DNA from: an uncultured Alphaproteobacteria bacterium
Lineage (GTDB): Bacteria; Pseudomonadota; Alphaproteobacteria; Rhodobacterales; Rhodobacteraceae
DNA length: 5,872 nucleotides
Assembly (NCBI GenBank): GCA_929200295.1
Contig: CAKMZE010000047.1
Span: 13,325-19,196 of the forward strand
Direction: 5' to 3'
Shown here in pieces: positions 1-5,872 of this stretch (within the stretch, counting starts at the first letter, position 1; each line of letters opens with the position of its first letter). Below the pieces are notes generated by a model, which made no database searches, was not told the DNA's origin, and worked only from the letters and a program-made list of their open reading frames with translations. Made by a program: the position numbers and the translations under genes.

Positions 1-69
1 GCCATACAAACACCCGTGGTTTGGGCATTTATATTTACATATCCTTTTAAAATCAGGCCCTAAAAACCA

Positions 70-101
70 AAAACACCGCCCCGAGCAGAGGGCGGTGTTT
101 T
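70..101 (-). terminator. Rho-independent terminator downstream of the small conserved gene
   Basis: A perfect 12-bp stem (70-81 pairs with 90-101, arm core ACACCGCCC) encloses an 8-nt loop at 82-89. Read on the minus strand, the stem is followed by a T-rich run (TTTTTGGTTTTTA, counting the end of the stem), as expected of an intrinsic terminator. It lies about 43 bases past the stop of the minus-strand gene at 144-467. On the plus strand only four T's close the stem, so it may also weakly stop transcription arriving from the left. Confidence 0.9.
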
Positions 102-143
102 GATATGCGTAAACCTGGCAGGGTTTACGAAATCTATTCTATA

Positions 144-467
144 TTATGCGGCGCGGGCTTCTTGCTCTGCGGCATTGCGGCGTTCGCTTTCTTCGCGTGA
201 CAAGGCCACTGATGTGCGCACGCCCTTACCAACAAACTCCATCAAGCCTTCGACGACACGCTCGTTCGGGTCGATGCCAGCGCATGATAGAACCTCGCGG
301 CCATCGCGTGAGCGCGCCCAGCGGGCGATTTGTTCAGGCCCATTGCCGTACTTTTTGTCATCTGCGATCGCATCATCCAATGCAGCCAGTACCACAGCGG
401 CAAAAAGCTTGCGAGAACGGTTTCCTTGCTCATTGTTAAAAGCAGTGCCGTCAACGAAATCTCTCAT
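144..467 (-). CDS. Small conserved protein of unknown function (probably DUF6280 family)
   Basis: Encodes 107 residues starting MRDFVDGTAFNNEQGN and ending in a charged Glu/Arg/Ala-rich tail. I recognise the overall sequence as a small protein conserved in Rhodobacteraceae, from memory most likely the DUF6280 family; its function is unknown. Visible features are an Ala/Asp-rich, probably helical segment (AAVVLAALDDAIADDKKYG), then a WARSRDGREVLSCAGIDPNE stretch with one Cys. There is no signal peptide or membrane segment, so it is probably cytosolic. The reading frame stays open upstream to an ATG at 590, which would give 148 residues. I chose 467 because AAGGA lies 6 bases before it, whereas the 590 ATG has only a poor AGG 3 bases away. 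It stands alone, followed by a strong terminator and divergent from efp, so it is probably monocistronic. Confidence 0.8.
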   Translation of the reverse strand: MRDFVDGTAFNNEQGNRSRKLFAAVVLAALDDAIADDKKYGNGPEQIARWARSRDGREVLSCAGIDPNERVVEGLMEFVGKGVRTSVALSREESERRNAAEQEARAA

Positions 468-473
468 AATGAG

Positions 474-478
474 TCCTT
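474..478 (-). promoter_or_regulatory. Shine-Dalgarno site that decides the start at 467
   Basis: On the minus strand the sequence AAAAGGACTCATT directly precedes the ATG at 467. AAGGA sits 6 bases from the start codon, close to ideal spacing. This supports 467 over the longer in-frame start at 590. Confidence 0.7.
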
Positions 479-607
479 TTTTGCTCTTGTAGTCCCCAAC
501 GTTGCATCTGTATGCACCACACAGACCGATTCGGGGAAGCTCTTTTGGAATGGCAGCCATGCGTTTTTTGCATAGCTCCTTAATCTTCATTAGCCTATTT
601 AGTCATC

Positions 608-636
608 TTGCGCGGGGCACATACTCAAGATATAGG
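608..636 (+). promoter_or_regulatory. Candidate efp promoter
   Basis: TTGCGC (608-613) and TATAGG (631-636) are separated by 17 bases, which fits a housekeeping sigma-70-type promoter. The -35 matches the TTGACA consensus at only three positions and the -10 matches TATAAT at four, so this is a by-eye candidate. It would place the efp transcript start near 643, giving a leader of about 45 bases. Confidence 0.35.
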
Positions 637-656
637 CCATGACATGGTTCAATCAA
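629..656 (-). promoter_or_regulatory. Candidate promoter for the small conserved gene, overlapping the efp promoter
   Basis: On the minus strand TTGATT (656-651) and TATATC (634-629) are separated by 16 bases; each matches the consensus at four of six positions. The -10 overlaps the candidate efp -10 on the other strand. If used, it gives a leader of roughly 155 bases before the chosen start at 467, enough to include the open frame from 590. Confidence 0.35.
637..647. repeat. 11-bp palindrome between the divergent promoters
   Basis: CCATG-A-CATGG is a perfect inverted repeat with a one-base centre. It lies just after the candidate efp -10 and inside the spacer of the candidate opposite promoter, a position where a bound protein could affect both genes. 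A palindrome this short also occurs by chance, and no regulator is known for it. Confidence 0.3.
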
Positions 657-688
657 CCTTTAGCCTTAATTCTGACACGAAGTGACGC

Positions 689-1252
689 ATGCCAAAAATC
701 AATGGAAATGAGATTCGCCCAGGAAATGTTCTGGAACATGAAAATGGCCTCTGGGCTGCGGTCAAGGTGGACCATGTAAAGCCCGGTAAGGGCGGCGCCT
801 TTGCCCAGGTTGAGCTTAAGAACCTGCGCGATGGCCGCAAACTCAACGAACGGTTCCGCTCAGCCGATAAGGTTGAGCGCGTGAGGTTGGACCAAAAAGA
901 CCAACAGTTTCTTTTTGAGGCTGATGATATGCTCACCTTTATGGACAGTGTCACATTTGACCAGATCGCACTGCCCGCCGACCTGCTTGGTGACCGCCGC
1001 CCGTTTCTTCAGGATGGGATGACGGTCAAAATCGAATACTATGGTGAGGAAGCGCTCAGCGTCGCACTGCCCACGAAAGTGACCTGCAAAGTGGTTGAGA
1101 CAGAGCCCGTGGTCAAAGGCCAGACAGCTGCAAACAGCTTTAAGCCCGCGACACTGGATAACGGTTTGCGCGTGATGATCCCGCCATTTGTGGGCGTTGA
1201 CGAAGATATCGTGGTCAATACTGAGCTCGCTGAATACGTTGAGCGCGCGTAA
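689..1252 (+). CDS. efp: Elongation factor P
   Basis: Encodes 187 residues, the usual length for EF-P. This translation factor binds between the ribosomal P and E sites and speeds peptide-bond formation at stalled polyproline stretches. The N-terminal KOW-like domain (about 1-65) opens MPKINGNEIRPGNVLEHENG and carries the tip loop VKPGKGGAFAQ. Lys34 in that loop aligns with the E. coli lysine that EpmA/EpmB modify with beta-lysine, so the lysine-type route is likely if those enzymes are present; they are not in this window. Two OB-fold domains follow (about 66-128 and 130-187), the last with GLRVMIPPFVGVDEDIVVNTELAEYVERA-like features, including the conserved VNT. No strong Shine-Dalgarno precedes the ATG (only GAAGTGA nearby), but the start matches the conserved family N-terminus. 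The gene is single, divergent from the small gene and convergent with ygfZ. Confidence 0.97.
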   Translation: MPKINGNEIRPGNVLEHENGLWAAVKVDHVKPGKGGAFAQVELKNLRDGRKLNERFRSADKVERVRLDQKDQQFLFEADDMLTFMDSVTFDQIALPADLLGDRRPFLQDGMTVKIEYYGEEALSVALPTKVTCKVVETEPVVKGQTAANSFKPATLDNGLRVMIPPFVGVDEDIVVNTELAEYVERA

Positions 1253-1267
1253 ATCTTAATCGCTCAA
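1239..1267. repeat. Inverted repeat spanning both convergent stop codons
   Basis: TTGAGCG at 1239-1245 is the exact reverse complement of CGCTCAA at 1261-1267, with a 15-base loop between. The loop contains the efp stop (1250-1252) and the ygfZ stop (1256-1258). No T-run follows on either strand, so it is not a classical intrinsic terminator. It may act as a 3' end-stabilising hairpin or be chance. Confidence 0.35.
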
Positions 1268-1984
1268 GCGCAGCACCGCAGCACCTGCCTGCATATCTGT
1301 TGTCCGGTCAAAACGCAGATATGCGATGGCCTGATCACCAGATCGCGTATGCAATACGCCAGCAGGCTTGCCTGCGCTTGTGATTACAGTGCCAGCCTCG
1401 GCAGGGCCAGTGACAACAACACGGCGCAATCCCTTTTTCAGGGTTGTTTTATGCTTCATACGCGCGACGATCTCTTGGCCGACATAACAGCCCTTTTTGA
1501 AATCAATGCCGTTCAAGCGCTCGAACCCGGCTTCGAGAATGTAGCTATCCGGGGTAAGCTCGATCCCGGTTTCGGGAATGATATGTGCGATGCGTAGCGC
1601 GTCCCAATCGACGTCGCCGTCCAGTGCATCCCCATCATAACACCGCCAGCCGAGATCAGGGTGACGCGGATCCGCGTATCCACCCGCTGGCACAGCGCCC
1701 AACCCGCGCGATACGGGCATTGCAATGGGTTCAATCGCAACATTCGCCCTCAAACGGTACATCGACAGTCTTTGCAACAATGACTGCGCATGGGGTTCTG
1801 CGACATCCAGCAAAATGCGCGCCTCTTGCGTGATTACAAAAAAATCCGCGATGAATTTCCCTTGCGGCGTTAACAAAGCCGCATAGGCGATGTCGTTTGA
1901 TGCAGGAACCGTGTTGGTGATAAGGCCTTGTAAAAAATCTATGCGGTCATTGCCTGTGACGCTCAATATACTGCGGGCTGTCAT
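1256..1984 (-). CDS. ygfZ: YgfZ/GcvT-like folate-binding protein
   Basis: Encodes 242 residues. YgfZ proteins share the fold of the glycine-cleavage T-protein, bind tetrahydrofolate and support the making or repair of some iron-sulfur enzymes in the cytosol. The hallmark motif K-G-C-Y-x-G-Q-E is present as KKGCYVGQE at residues 163-171, with the key cysteine at 166. The N-terminus (ILSVTGNDRIDFLQGLITN, about 6-24) and the stretch around LTPQGKFIADFFV (38-50) are also typical. It is shorter than E. coli YgfZ (about 326 residues), with a reduced C-terminal domain; I believe such short forms occur in alphaproteobacteria. The ATG overlaps the stop of the upstream ABC exporter gene by 4 bases, so translation is probably coupled. 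An AGAGGGAA Shine-Dalgarno at 1999-1992 inside the exporter gene also serves it. The gene stops 3 bases from the convergent efp stop. Confidence 0.93.
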   Translation of the reverse strand: MTARSILSVTGNDRIDFLQGLITNTVPASNDIAYAALLTPQGKFIADFFVITQEARILLDVAEPHAQSLLQRLSMYRLRANVAIEPIAMPVSRGLGAVPAGGYADPRHPDLGWRCYDGDALDGDVDWDALRIAHIIPETGIELTPDSYILEAGFERLNGIDFKKGCYVGQEIVARMKHKTTLKKGLRRVVVTGPAEAGTVITSAGKPAGVLHTRSGDQAIAYLRFDRTTDMQAGAAVLRLSD

Positions 1985-3762
1985 GACGGTGTTCCCTCTG
2001 GGTCTTTTTTGAATTGTAGGCTGTGCAGGTCTGCATAAAGCCCCCCACGCGAGAGTAATTGGTCATGCGTGCCTTGGTCTGCAACCCGCCCCTGATCCAT
2101 CACGATAATATGATCCGCATTTCGGATCGTTGACAGCCGATGCGCAATCACCAATGTTGTCCGCCCTTTGGCAAGGCGATCAAGCGCCGTTTGCACGGCC
2201 ACTTCGGATTTTGTGTCGAGCGCGCTCGTGGCCTCGTCCAGCAGCAAAATCGGTGTATCGCGTAGGATCGCGCGGGCAATCGCAATACGTTGCCGCTGCC
2301 CCCCCGAGAGGTTCGAGCCGCGCGGCCCAGCGGGGCTGTCCAACCCAAGCGGCATTTGCGCAACAAACTCATGCACATGCGAGGCCTTTAAAGCGGCCTC
2401 AAGCTGTGCGTCAGTGATATCAGATCGCCCAAGCAAGATATTATCGCGCAGTGTCTCATCAAATAATGCTGCATCCTGCGCCACAACTGAAAAAAGCTGC
2501 CGTAACTCTGGCAGAGCAAGCCCTGAGACCGCGGTATCACCGAGAAGGACAGATCCGGCGTCCGGGTCCACCAAACGGGTCAACACGTTAAACACGGTGC
2601 TTTTACCAGCCCCAGATGGGCCAACAAGCGCGGTTGTTTGCCCAGCTTTGGCGGTAAAGCTGGCCCCCTGTAACGCAGGCAAGCTTCCATAGGATAAAAC
2701 GACATCATCAAAACGAATGTCTGGCGCACGTTTTGGGGCGTTCTTTGGTTCTGCGGGCGATAATAACGTGGGCTGCGTGTGCAAAACATCCTGTACCCGG
2801 TCGATTGACGCAGCCGCCATTTGCCATTGCCCGCTCAGCGCGCCTAACCTGCGCAGCGGCTCAAACGCCAGCGACATCGCGGTGAAAAAGGACATGAATT
2901 GCCCAACCGTTTTTTCGCCGGCAATAATCTCGGCCCCGCCAAAGACAAGCACGCCTAAGAACCCAACACCTGTCATAATATCAATCAGCGCGGGCACCGT
3001 GGCTTGACCTTTGGCCGCGTTAACCTCTGCCTTGACACGGGCTTGGGCCAGATCATCGTAGCGTTTGGCCTGATACGGCTCGAGCGTGTTGAGCTTGACC
3101 GGGTTGATCCCGTGAAACACCTCGTCCAGCCTTGTGGACATGCGCCCCGCAAGACCCCGCGCAAATCCCGCACGTTTGCGCACGTAAGCCTGCGCAATAA
3201 GCGAGGGCAGAACCAGAAACGGAATGCCAATCAACGCCACAGCAGTCCAACGCCAATCAACGCCAATCGCAACTGCAAAAAGCACAATCACGGCAATCAT
3301 GTCACGCCCAAGGCTGGTCATCACCCCCGTCCAAACCAAGTTAATCGCCGTGACATCCCCCTGAATGCGTTCGATCAATTGTCCAGGCGGGTTTTTCTGG
3401 TGGTAGGCGCTATCAAGCGCCATAAGATGCCTGAGCAAATGATTGCGCATATCGGCAGCGGTAAGCTGGCTTACTTTTGTGGTGAATATCTTTTGCCCCG
3501 CCGCACTAAACGCGCGGATGCCAAAGATGGCAAAGATGCTCATCCCCACCCATAGCAACATGTCTGATCTGCCTTCGACGAAGACATCATCAAACATCGG
3601 TTGGATCATCCAGCTCAGCGCGCCCAGCATCGACCCCTCAAGCGCCATAAAGAGAAGCGCCGCAAACAACAGCCCCTTGTGATGGCGTAAATAATCACGC
3701 CAAAGCCACGCAAAAAGGCGCGTGGCTGAGGGCTTGGCTCGTGTCTGTTCTTTTTCGCTCAT
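1981..3762 (-). CDS. MsbA-like ABC exporter, fused membrane and ATPase domains
   Basis: Encodes 593 residues, the normal size for a half-transporter that works as a homodimer in the inner membrane. Residues about 30-305 form the membrane domain, with six hydrophobic segments near 31-53, 68-87, 146-168, 171-192, 256-281 and 287-305. The ATPase domain has Walker A GPSGAGKST (381-389), Q-loop Gln429, signature LSGGQ (485-489), Walker B ILLLDE (505-510), D-loop SALD (513-516) and switch His541. All catalytic residues are intact, so it should be active. The layout resembles MsbA and related lipid or multidrug exporters, but sequence alone does not fix the substrate, so I give no symbol. The ATG at 3762 has no clear Shine-Dalgarno. 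It is the first gene of an operon with ygfZ (4-base overlap) and diverges from the aminotransferase gene across 110 bases. Confidence 0.95.
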   Translation of the reverse strand: MSEKEQTRAKPSATRLFAWLWRDYLRHHKGLLFAALLFMALEGSMLGALSWMIQPMFDDVFVEGRSDMLLWVGMSIFAIFGIRAFSAAGQKIFTTKVSQLTAADMRNHLLRHLMALDSAYHQKNPPGQLIERIQGDVTAINLVWTGVMTSLGRDMIAVIVLFAVAIGVDWRWTAVALIGIPFLVLPSLIAQAYVRKRAGFARGLAGRMSTRLDEVFHGINPVKLNTLEPYQAKRYDDLAQARVKAEVNAAKGQATVPALIDIMTGVGFLGVLVFGGAEIIAGEKTVGQFMSFFTAMSLAFEPLRRLGALSGQWQMAAASIDRVQDVLHTQPTLLSPAEPKNAPKRAPDIRFDDVVLSYGSLPALQGASFTAKAGQTTALVGPSGAGKSTVFNVLTRLVDPDAGSVLLGDTAVSGLALPELRQLFSVVAQDAALFDETLRDNILLGRSDITDAQLEAALKASHVHEFVAQMPLGLDSPAGPRGSNLSGGQRQRIAIARAILRDTPILLLDEATSALDTKSEVAVQTALDRLAKGRTTLVIAHRLSTIRNADHIIVMDQGRVADQGTHDQLLSRGGLYADLHSLQFKKDPEGTPS

Positions 3763-3800
3763 AGCTGTGGTCTAGCGGGAAACAGGGGCTGTGGGCAAGC

Positions 3801-3814
3801 ACTGCCAGAGCAGT
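3801..3814. repeat. Short inverted repeat in the exporter/aminotransferase divergent region
   Basis: ACTGC (3801-3805) and GCAGT (3810-3814) form a perfect 5-bp inverted repeat around CAGA. It abuts the candidate -35 of the aminotransferase gene and lies between two divergent genes, so it could be an operator half-site pair. Its short length makes chance equally likely. Confidence 0.25.
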
Positions 3815-3841
3815 TGACGCGCCAGATGATCCAGATAGGTT
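3814..3841 (+). promoter_or_regulatory. Candidate promoter of the aminotransferase gene
   Basis: TTGACG (3814-3819) is five-sixths identical to the -35 consensus. A weaker TAGGTT (3836-3841) follows after 16 bases. Transcription would begin about 25 bases before the ATG at 3873. The -10 is poor, so this is tentative. I saw no comparably good promoter for the exporter on the opposite strand. Confidence 0.35.
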
Positions 3842-3872
3842 GGCAAAAACGTCTCATTGAAAGCACCCACCC

Positions 3873-5060
3873 ATGTCTCTTGCAAATGGCCGCTCATATC
3901 TTGCGATCCCCGGTCCCTCTGTGATCCCGGATGCGGTCTTGCGCGCGATGAATCGCGCCTCTCCCAATATTTACGAGGGCGAGTTGCATACGCTCACTCA
4001 TAGTCTGATCCCGGATCTCAAAGCAGTCGCACGCACAGATGGCCATGCTGCGATTTATATCGGCAATGGCCATGCCGCATGGGAGGCCGCACTGGCCAAC
4101 ACCTTATCGCGTGGCGATACGGTTCTGGTTCTTGCGACGGGGCGCTTTTGCATCGGTTGGGGTGAGATCGCGAGCGCGATGGACGTAACCGTTCAAACAC
4201 TTGATTACGGCGATGAGGCTGCGTTCGATCTCGAAAGTGTGGCCGAGACATTGCGCGCTGACACATCGCATAAGATCAAAGCGATCTTGGCCGTGCATGT
4301 GGATACATCAACATCTGTGAAAAACGATATTGCGGGTCTCAGGGCCGTCATGGATGAGGTCCAACACCCCGCGCTTTTGATGGCTGATTGCATCGCCTCA
4401 CTTGGCTGTGACCAGTTTGAGATGGACGCCTGGGGTGTCGATGTGATGGTGACCGCCTGTCAAAAGGGGTTGATGACCCCAGCTGGCATAGCATTTGTGT
4501 TCTTTAATGACCGTGCAAACGCCCGCAGGGGTGATCTCGTCACCAGCTATTGGGATTGGCAGCGGCGCGTCGACCCAGCTGAGTATTGGATGTATTTCAA
4601 TGGCACCGCCCCAACGCATCATCTTTATGGCTTGCGTGCTGCATTGGATATGATCCTTGATGAGGGGCTTGAGAATGTCTGGCAACGTCATGCGCGCCTT
4701 GCGTCCGCGATATGGGCTGCATTTGATACGTGGTCCGAAACCGGGTCACTTCGCTTGAATATTTCAGAGCCTGAAAAACGCTCTCATGCGGTGACATCCT
4801 GTGCGATTGACGCCCCCCATGGGGATGCATTGCGGCACTGGTGTGAAACGCAAGCCGGGCTCACCCTCGGGATCGGCTTGGGGCGTCAACCCTCTAGCGG
4901 GTACTTTCGGATCGGGCATATGGGGCATGTGAATACGCAAATGATCATGGCCGTGCTCGGCACGATGGAGGCCGGGTTACAAGCGCTCTCAATCCCACAT
5001 GGGCGTGGCGCTGTTGACGCGGCAGCACATGTCATCGCGCAACACCCTACCACAACATAA
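3873..5060 (+). CDS. Class V PLP-dependent aminotransferase (alanine/serine-glyoxylate aminotransferase-like)
   Basis: Encodes 395 residues, the usual length of the family, which moves amino groups between small amino acids and 2-oxo acids such as glyoxylate or pyruvate in the cytosol. The N-terminal IPGPSVIPDAVLRAM (12-26) is the family's substrate-lid start. The cofactor region GNGHAAWEAAL (64-74) corresponds to the SGxGxxxxEAAL phosphate-binding segment. Asp172 (ADCIAS) should pair with the pyridine nitrogen, and Lys198 in ACQKGLMTPAG is the Schiff-base lysine. FNGTAPTHHLYGLRAAL (242-258) matches the partner-subunit loop, and Arg346 in YFRIGHMGHVN should bind the substrate carboxylate. The common GSQK is ACQK here, with Cys196 in place of Ser. 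Pyridoxamine-pyruvate aminotransferase is a related alternative, so the exact reaction is left open. The start has only a weak Shine-Dalgarno (GAAAG, about 9 bases before the ATG). No neighbour indicates a pathway. Confidence 0.9.
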   Translation: MSLANGRSYLAIPGPSVIPDAVLRAMNRASPNIYEGELHTLTHSLIPDLKAVARTDGHAAIYIGNGHAAWEAALANTLSRGDTVLVLATGRFCIGWGEIASAMDVTVQTLDYGDEAAFDLESVAETLRADTSHKIKAILAVHVDTSTSVKNDIAGLRAVMDEVQHPALLMADCIASLGCDQFEMDAWGVDVMVTACQKGLMTPAGIAFVFFNDRANARRGDLVTSYWDWQRRVDPAEYWMYFNGTAPTHHLYGLRAALDMILDEGLENVWQRHARLASAIWAAFDTWSETGSLRLNISEPEKRSHAVTSCAIDAPHGDALRHWCETQAGLTLGIGLGRQPSSGYFRIGHMGHVNTQMIMAVLGTMEAGLQALSIPHGRGAVDAAAHVIAQHPTTT

Positions 5061-5173
5061 CGGGCCTTTATTTCCTCAGCTTTGGTGGGGTGAAAAAGGG
5101 GTTAACGTGTGCTACAAATAGGGTAGTGGATTTAAGAAATTTAGTCTCAACATCTGGTGGATCAGATTTAGGC
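5061..5173. other. Intergenic stretch between the aminotransferase gene and the insertion sequence
   Basis: About 113 bases, AT-richer than its surroundings. I see no open frame, RNA gene or convincing terminator hairpin for the aminotransferase gene. Two loosely similar segments (GTGGATTTAAGAAATTTAG and GTGGATCAGATTTAG) occur near 5126 and 5158, but the match is too imperfect to call a repeat. Confidence 0.4.
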
Positions 5174-5200
5174 TGAACCGATTTGGTCTTGTCGCGTTTG
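5174..5200. repeat. Candidate terminal inverted repeat of the IS element
   Basis: Begins TGAACCGATTTGGTC and lies 48 bases after the transposase stop, the expected place for an IS3 end. The matching repeat at the other end is not in the window, so neither its length nor its exact first base can be confirmed. Confidence 0.35.
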
Positions 5201-5221
5201 CGTTCCGGCCTCTCAACTCAT

Positions 5222-5872
5222 TTAGGCGGCCTTTCTTTCGCATGCCAATGGGCTTTTGCCCCCTAATGCTGAATGTCGGCGGCGTGGATTATAGAATCCA
5301 TTGATGTATTGGAATATCGCGCCTTCCGCCTTCCGCCTAGTTTCCCAACGGTTGCGCCAGATCAGCTCCGCCTTGAGAGTTTTGAAGAATGTCTCAACCA
5401 TCGAATTGTCGTACCAATTGCCCTTGCCGCTCATCGAGACCTGGAAGCCGTGCTTTGACAGACGCCGCTGATACTCGTTGGAGCAATATTGGGACCAGCG
5501 ATCCGTATGATGAATGCAGCCCTTGAGCGGTTGGCGCAAAGCCGCTGCCATATCCAGTGCCCGGATCGCCAGGTCGCGTTTCATCCGGTTGCTTGTGGCC
5601 CAGCCAATGACCCGGCGGGATACAGATCGATGACCACCGCCAGATACAGCCACCCCTCGCCAGTCCAGATGTAGGAGATGTCTCCAGCCCATTTCTGGTT
5701 TGGGGCATCAGCAGAGAAATCCTGATTCAACAGATTGGGGGCGATGTTAAAGGTGTGATTGCTGTCGGTCGTGGCCTCGAATTTACGAGTTCTGACAATC
5801 TTTATGCTGTTGTCCCACATCAAGCGCCCCACTCGCCGGTGGCCTACCTCCAGCCCCAGTTCCTGTAACTCT
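5222..5872 (-). pseudogene. IS3-family transposase OrfB, frameshifted and partial
   Basis: The frame is open from the window edge (ELQELGLEVGHRRVGRL...) through NQKWAGDISYIWTGEGWLYLAVVIDLY, then shifts at 5620/5621. The family protein continues in the -1 frame as SRRVIGWATSNRMKRDL and ends ...SPLACERKAA at 5222. Relatives I recall read DLYSRRVIGW or similar, so one base has been lost (TAT-CCC for TAT-TCC). The DDE catalytic residues all remain: Asp in WAGDISY, Asp in HHTDRWSQY and Glu in NSMVETFF, with HSALGGKSP near the end. Some normally conserved positions look altered: W for G in HTDRGSQY, W for C in GNCYDN, C for F near the C-terminus. Together these suggest a decaying, inactive copy, though a one-base sequencing error could explain the frameshift alone. 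The true N-terminus and orfA are outside the window. The apparent start at 5832 is a GTG inside the gene, not a real start. Confidence 0.88.

Larger units (their letters stand above)
5174..5872 (-). mobile_element. IS3-family insertion sequence, transposase-distal end, cut off by the window edge
   Basis: The block contains an IS3-type orfB transposase on the minus strand that continues past the right edge. The proposed end starts TGAACCGATTTGG at 5174, 48 bases beyond the orfB stop. IS3 elements characteristically end in TG...CA, and a TGAACC start is common for relatives I recall. The other end, orfA and any target duplication lie outside the window, so the boundary at 5174 is provisional. 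Confidence 0.75.

Noticed and set aside
1..69. Possible gene or RNA left of the terminator
   Set aside because: The stretch is AT-rich and lacks a start codon with a ribosome site, a long open frame or stable structure; too short to judge at the edge.
2168..2692. 174-residue plus-strand open frame opposite the exporter ATPase domain
   Set aside because: Antisense to the Walker/signature region; Ser/Ala-rich composition mirrors the codon pattern of the real gene.
3004..3555. 183-residue plus-strand open frame
   Set aside because: It lies entirely antisense to the well-supported ABC exporter gene and its translation is Arg/His/Pro-rich with no recognisable domain; it is a shadow frame.
5321..5337. 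Tandem GCCTTCC repeat
   Set aside because: It encodes the expected RRKAEGAI segment of the transposase with no length change against relatives I recall, so it is codon-level coincidence.
5616..5626. Programmed -1 ribosomal frameshift in the transposase
   Set aside because: IS3 elements do use -1 frameshifting, but at the orfA/orfB junction. The local sequence CTG-TAT-CCC has no X-XXY-YYZ slippery heptamer, and the site lies within the catalytic domain, so a deletion or sequencing error is more likely.
5581..5832. Separate 83-residue gene starting at GTG 5832
   Set aside because: The frame continues upstream to the window edge with typical transposase sequence, so this is only the N-proximal part of the broken orfB.

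Overview
The window reads as a piece of alphaproteobacterial chromosome, most likely from the Rhodobacterales (Roseobacter group). This rests on protein-level resemblance recalled from memory: the elongation factor P, the small conserved protein at the left and the YgfZ/ABC exporter pair all look like Rhodobacteraceae proteins. No database search was run. Most of the window is ordinary housekeeping or metabolic DNA. The accessory part is a decayed insertion sequence at the right edge.

Left part (1-1252). A small minus-strand gene (144-467, probably the DUF6280 family) ends just before a strong hairpin terminator (70-101). It is divergent from efp (689-1252, plus strand), which encodes elongation factor P, the factor that rescues ribosomes stalled at polyproline stretches. 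The space between them holds candidate back-to-back promoters whose -10 elements overlap, and a short perfect palindrome.

Centre (1256-3762). Two minus-strand genes form a tight operon. An MsbA-like ABC exporter with fused membrane and ATPase domains (3762-1981) overlaps the start of a YgfZ/GcvT-like folate-binding protein gene (1984-1256) by 4 bases (ATGA). The ygfZ end faces the efp end with only 3 bases between the stop codons, and a short inverted repeat spans both stops.

Right part (3763-5872). Divergent from the exporter is a class V PLP-dependent aminotransferase related to alanine/serine-glyoxylate aminotransferases (3873-5060). After about 110 bases of featureless sequence comes the end of an IS3-family element. 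Its minus-strand transposase (orfB) runs off the right edge and is broken by a one-base deletion in the catalytic core, although all three DDE residues are still present across the two frames.

I found no convincing undescribed multi-gene system. The points most worth a second look are the unassigned substrate of the aminotransferase, the divergent control region at 600-660, the small protein of unknown function, the shared 3' hairpin, and the broken transposase.
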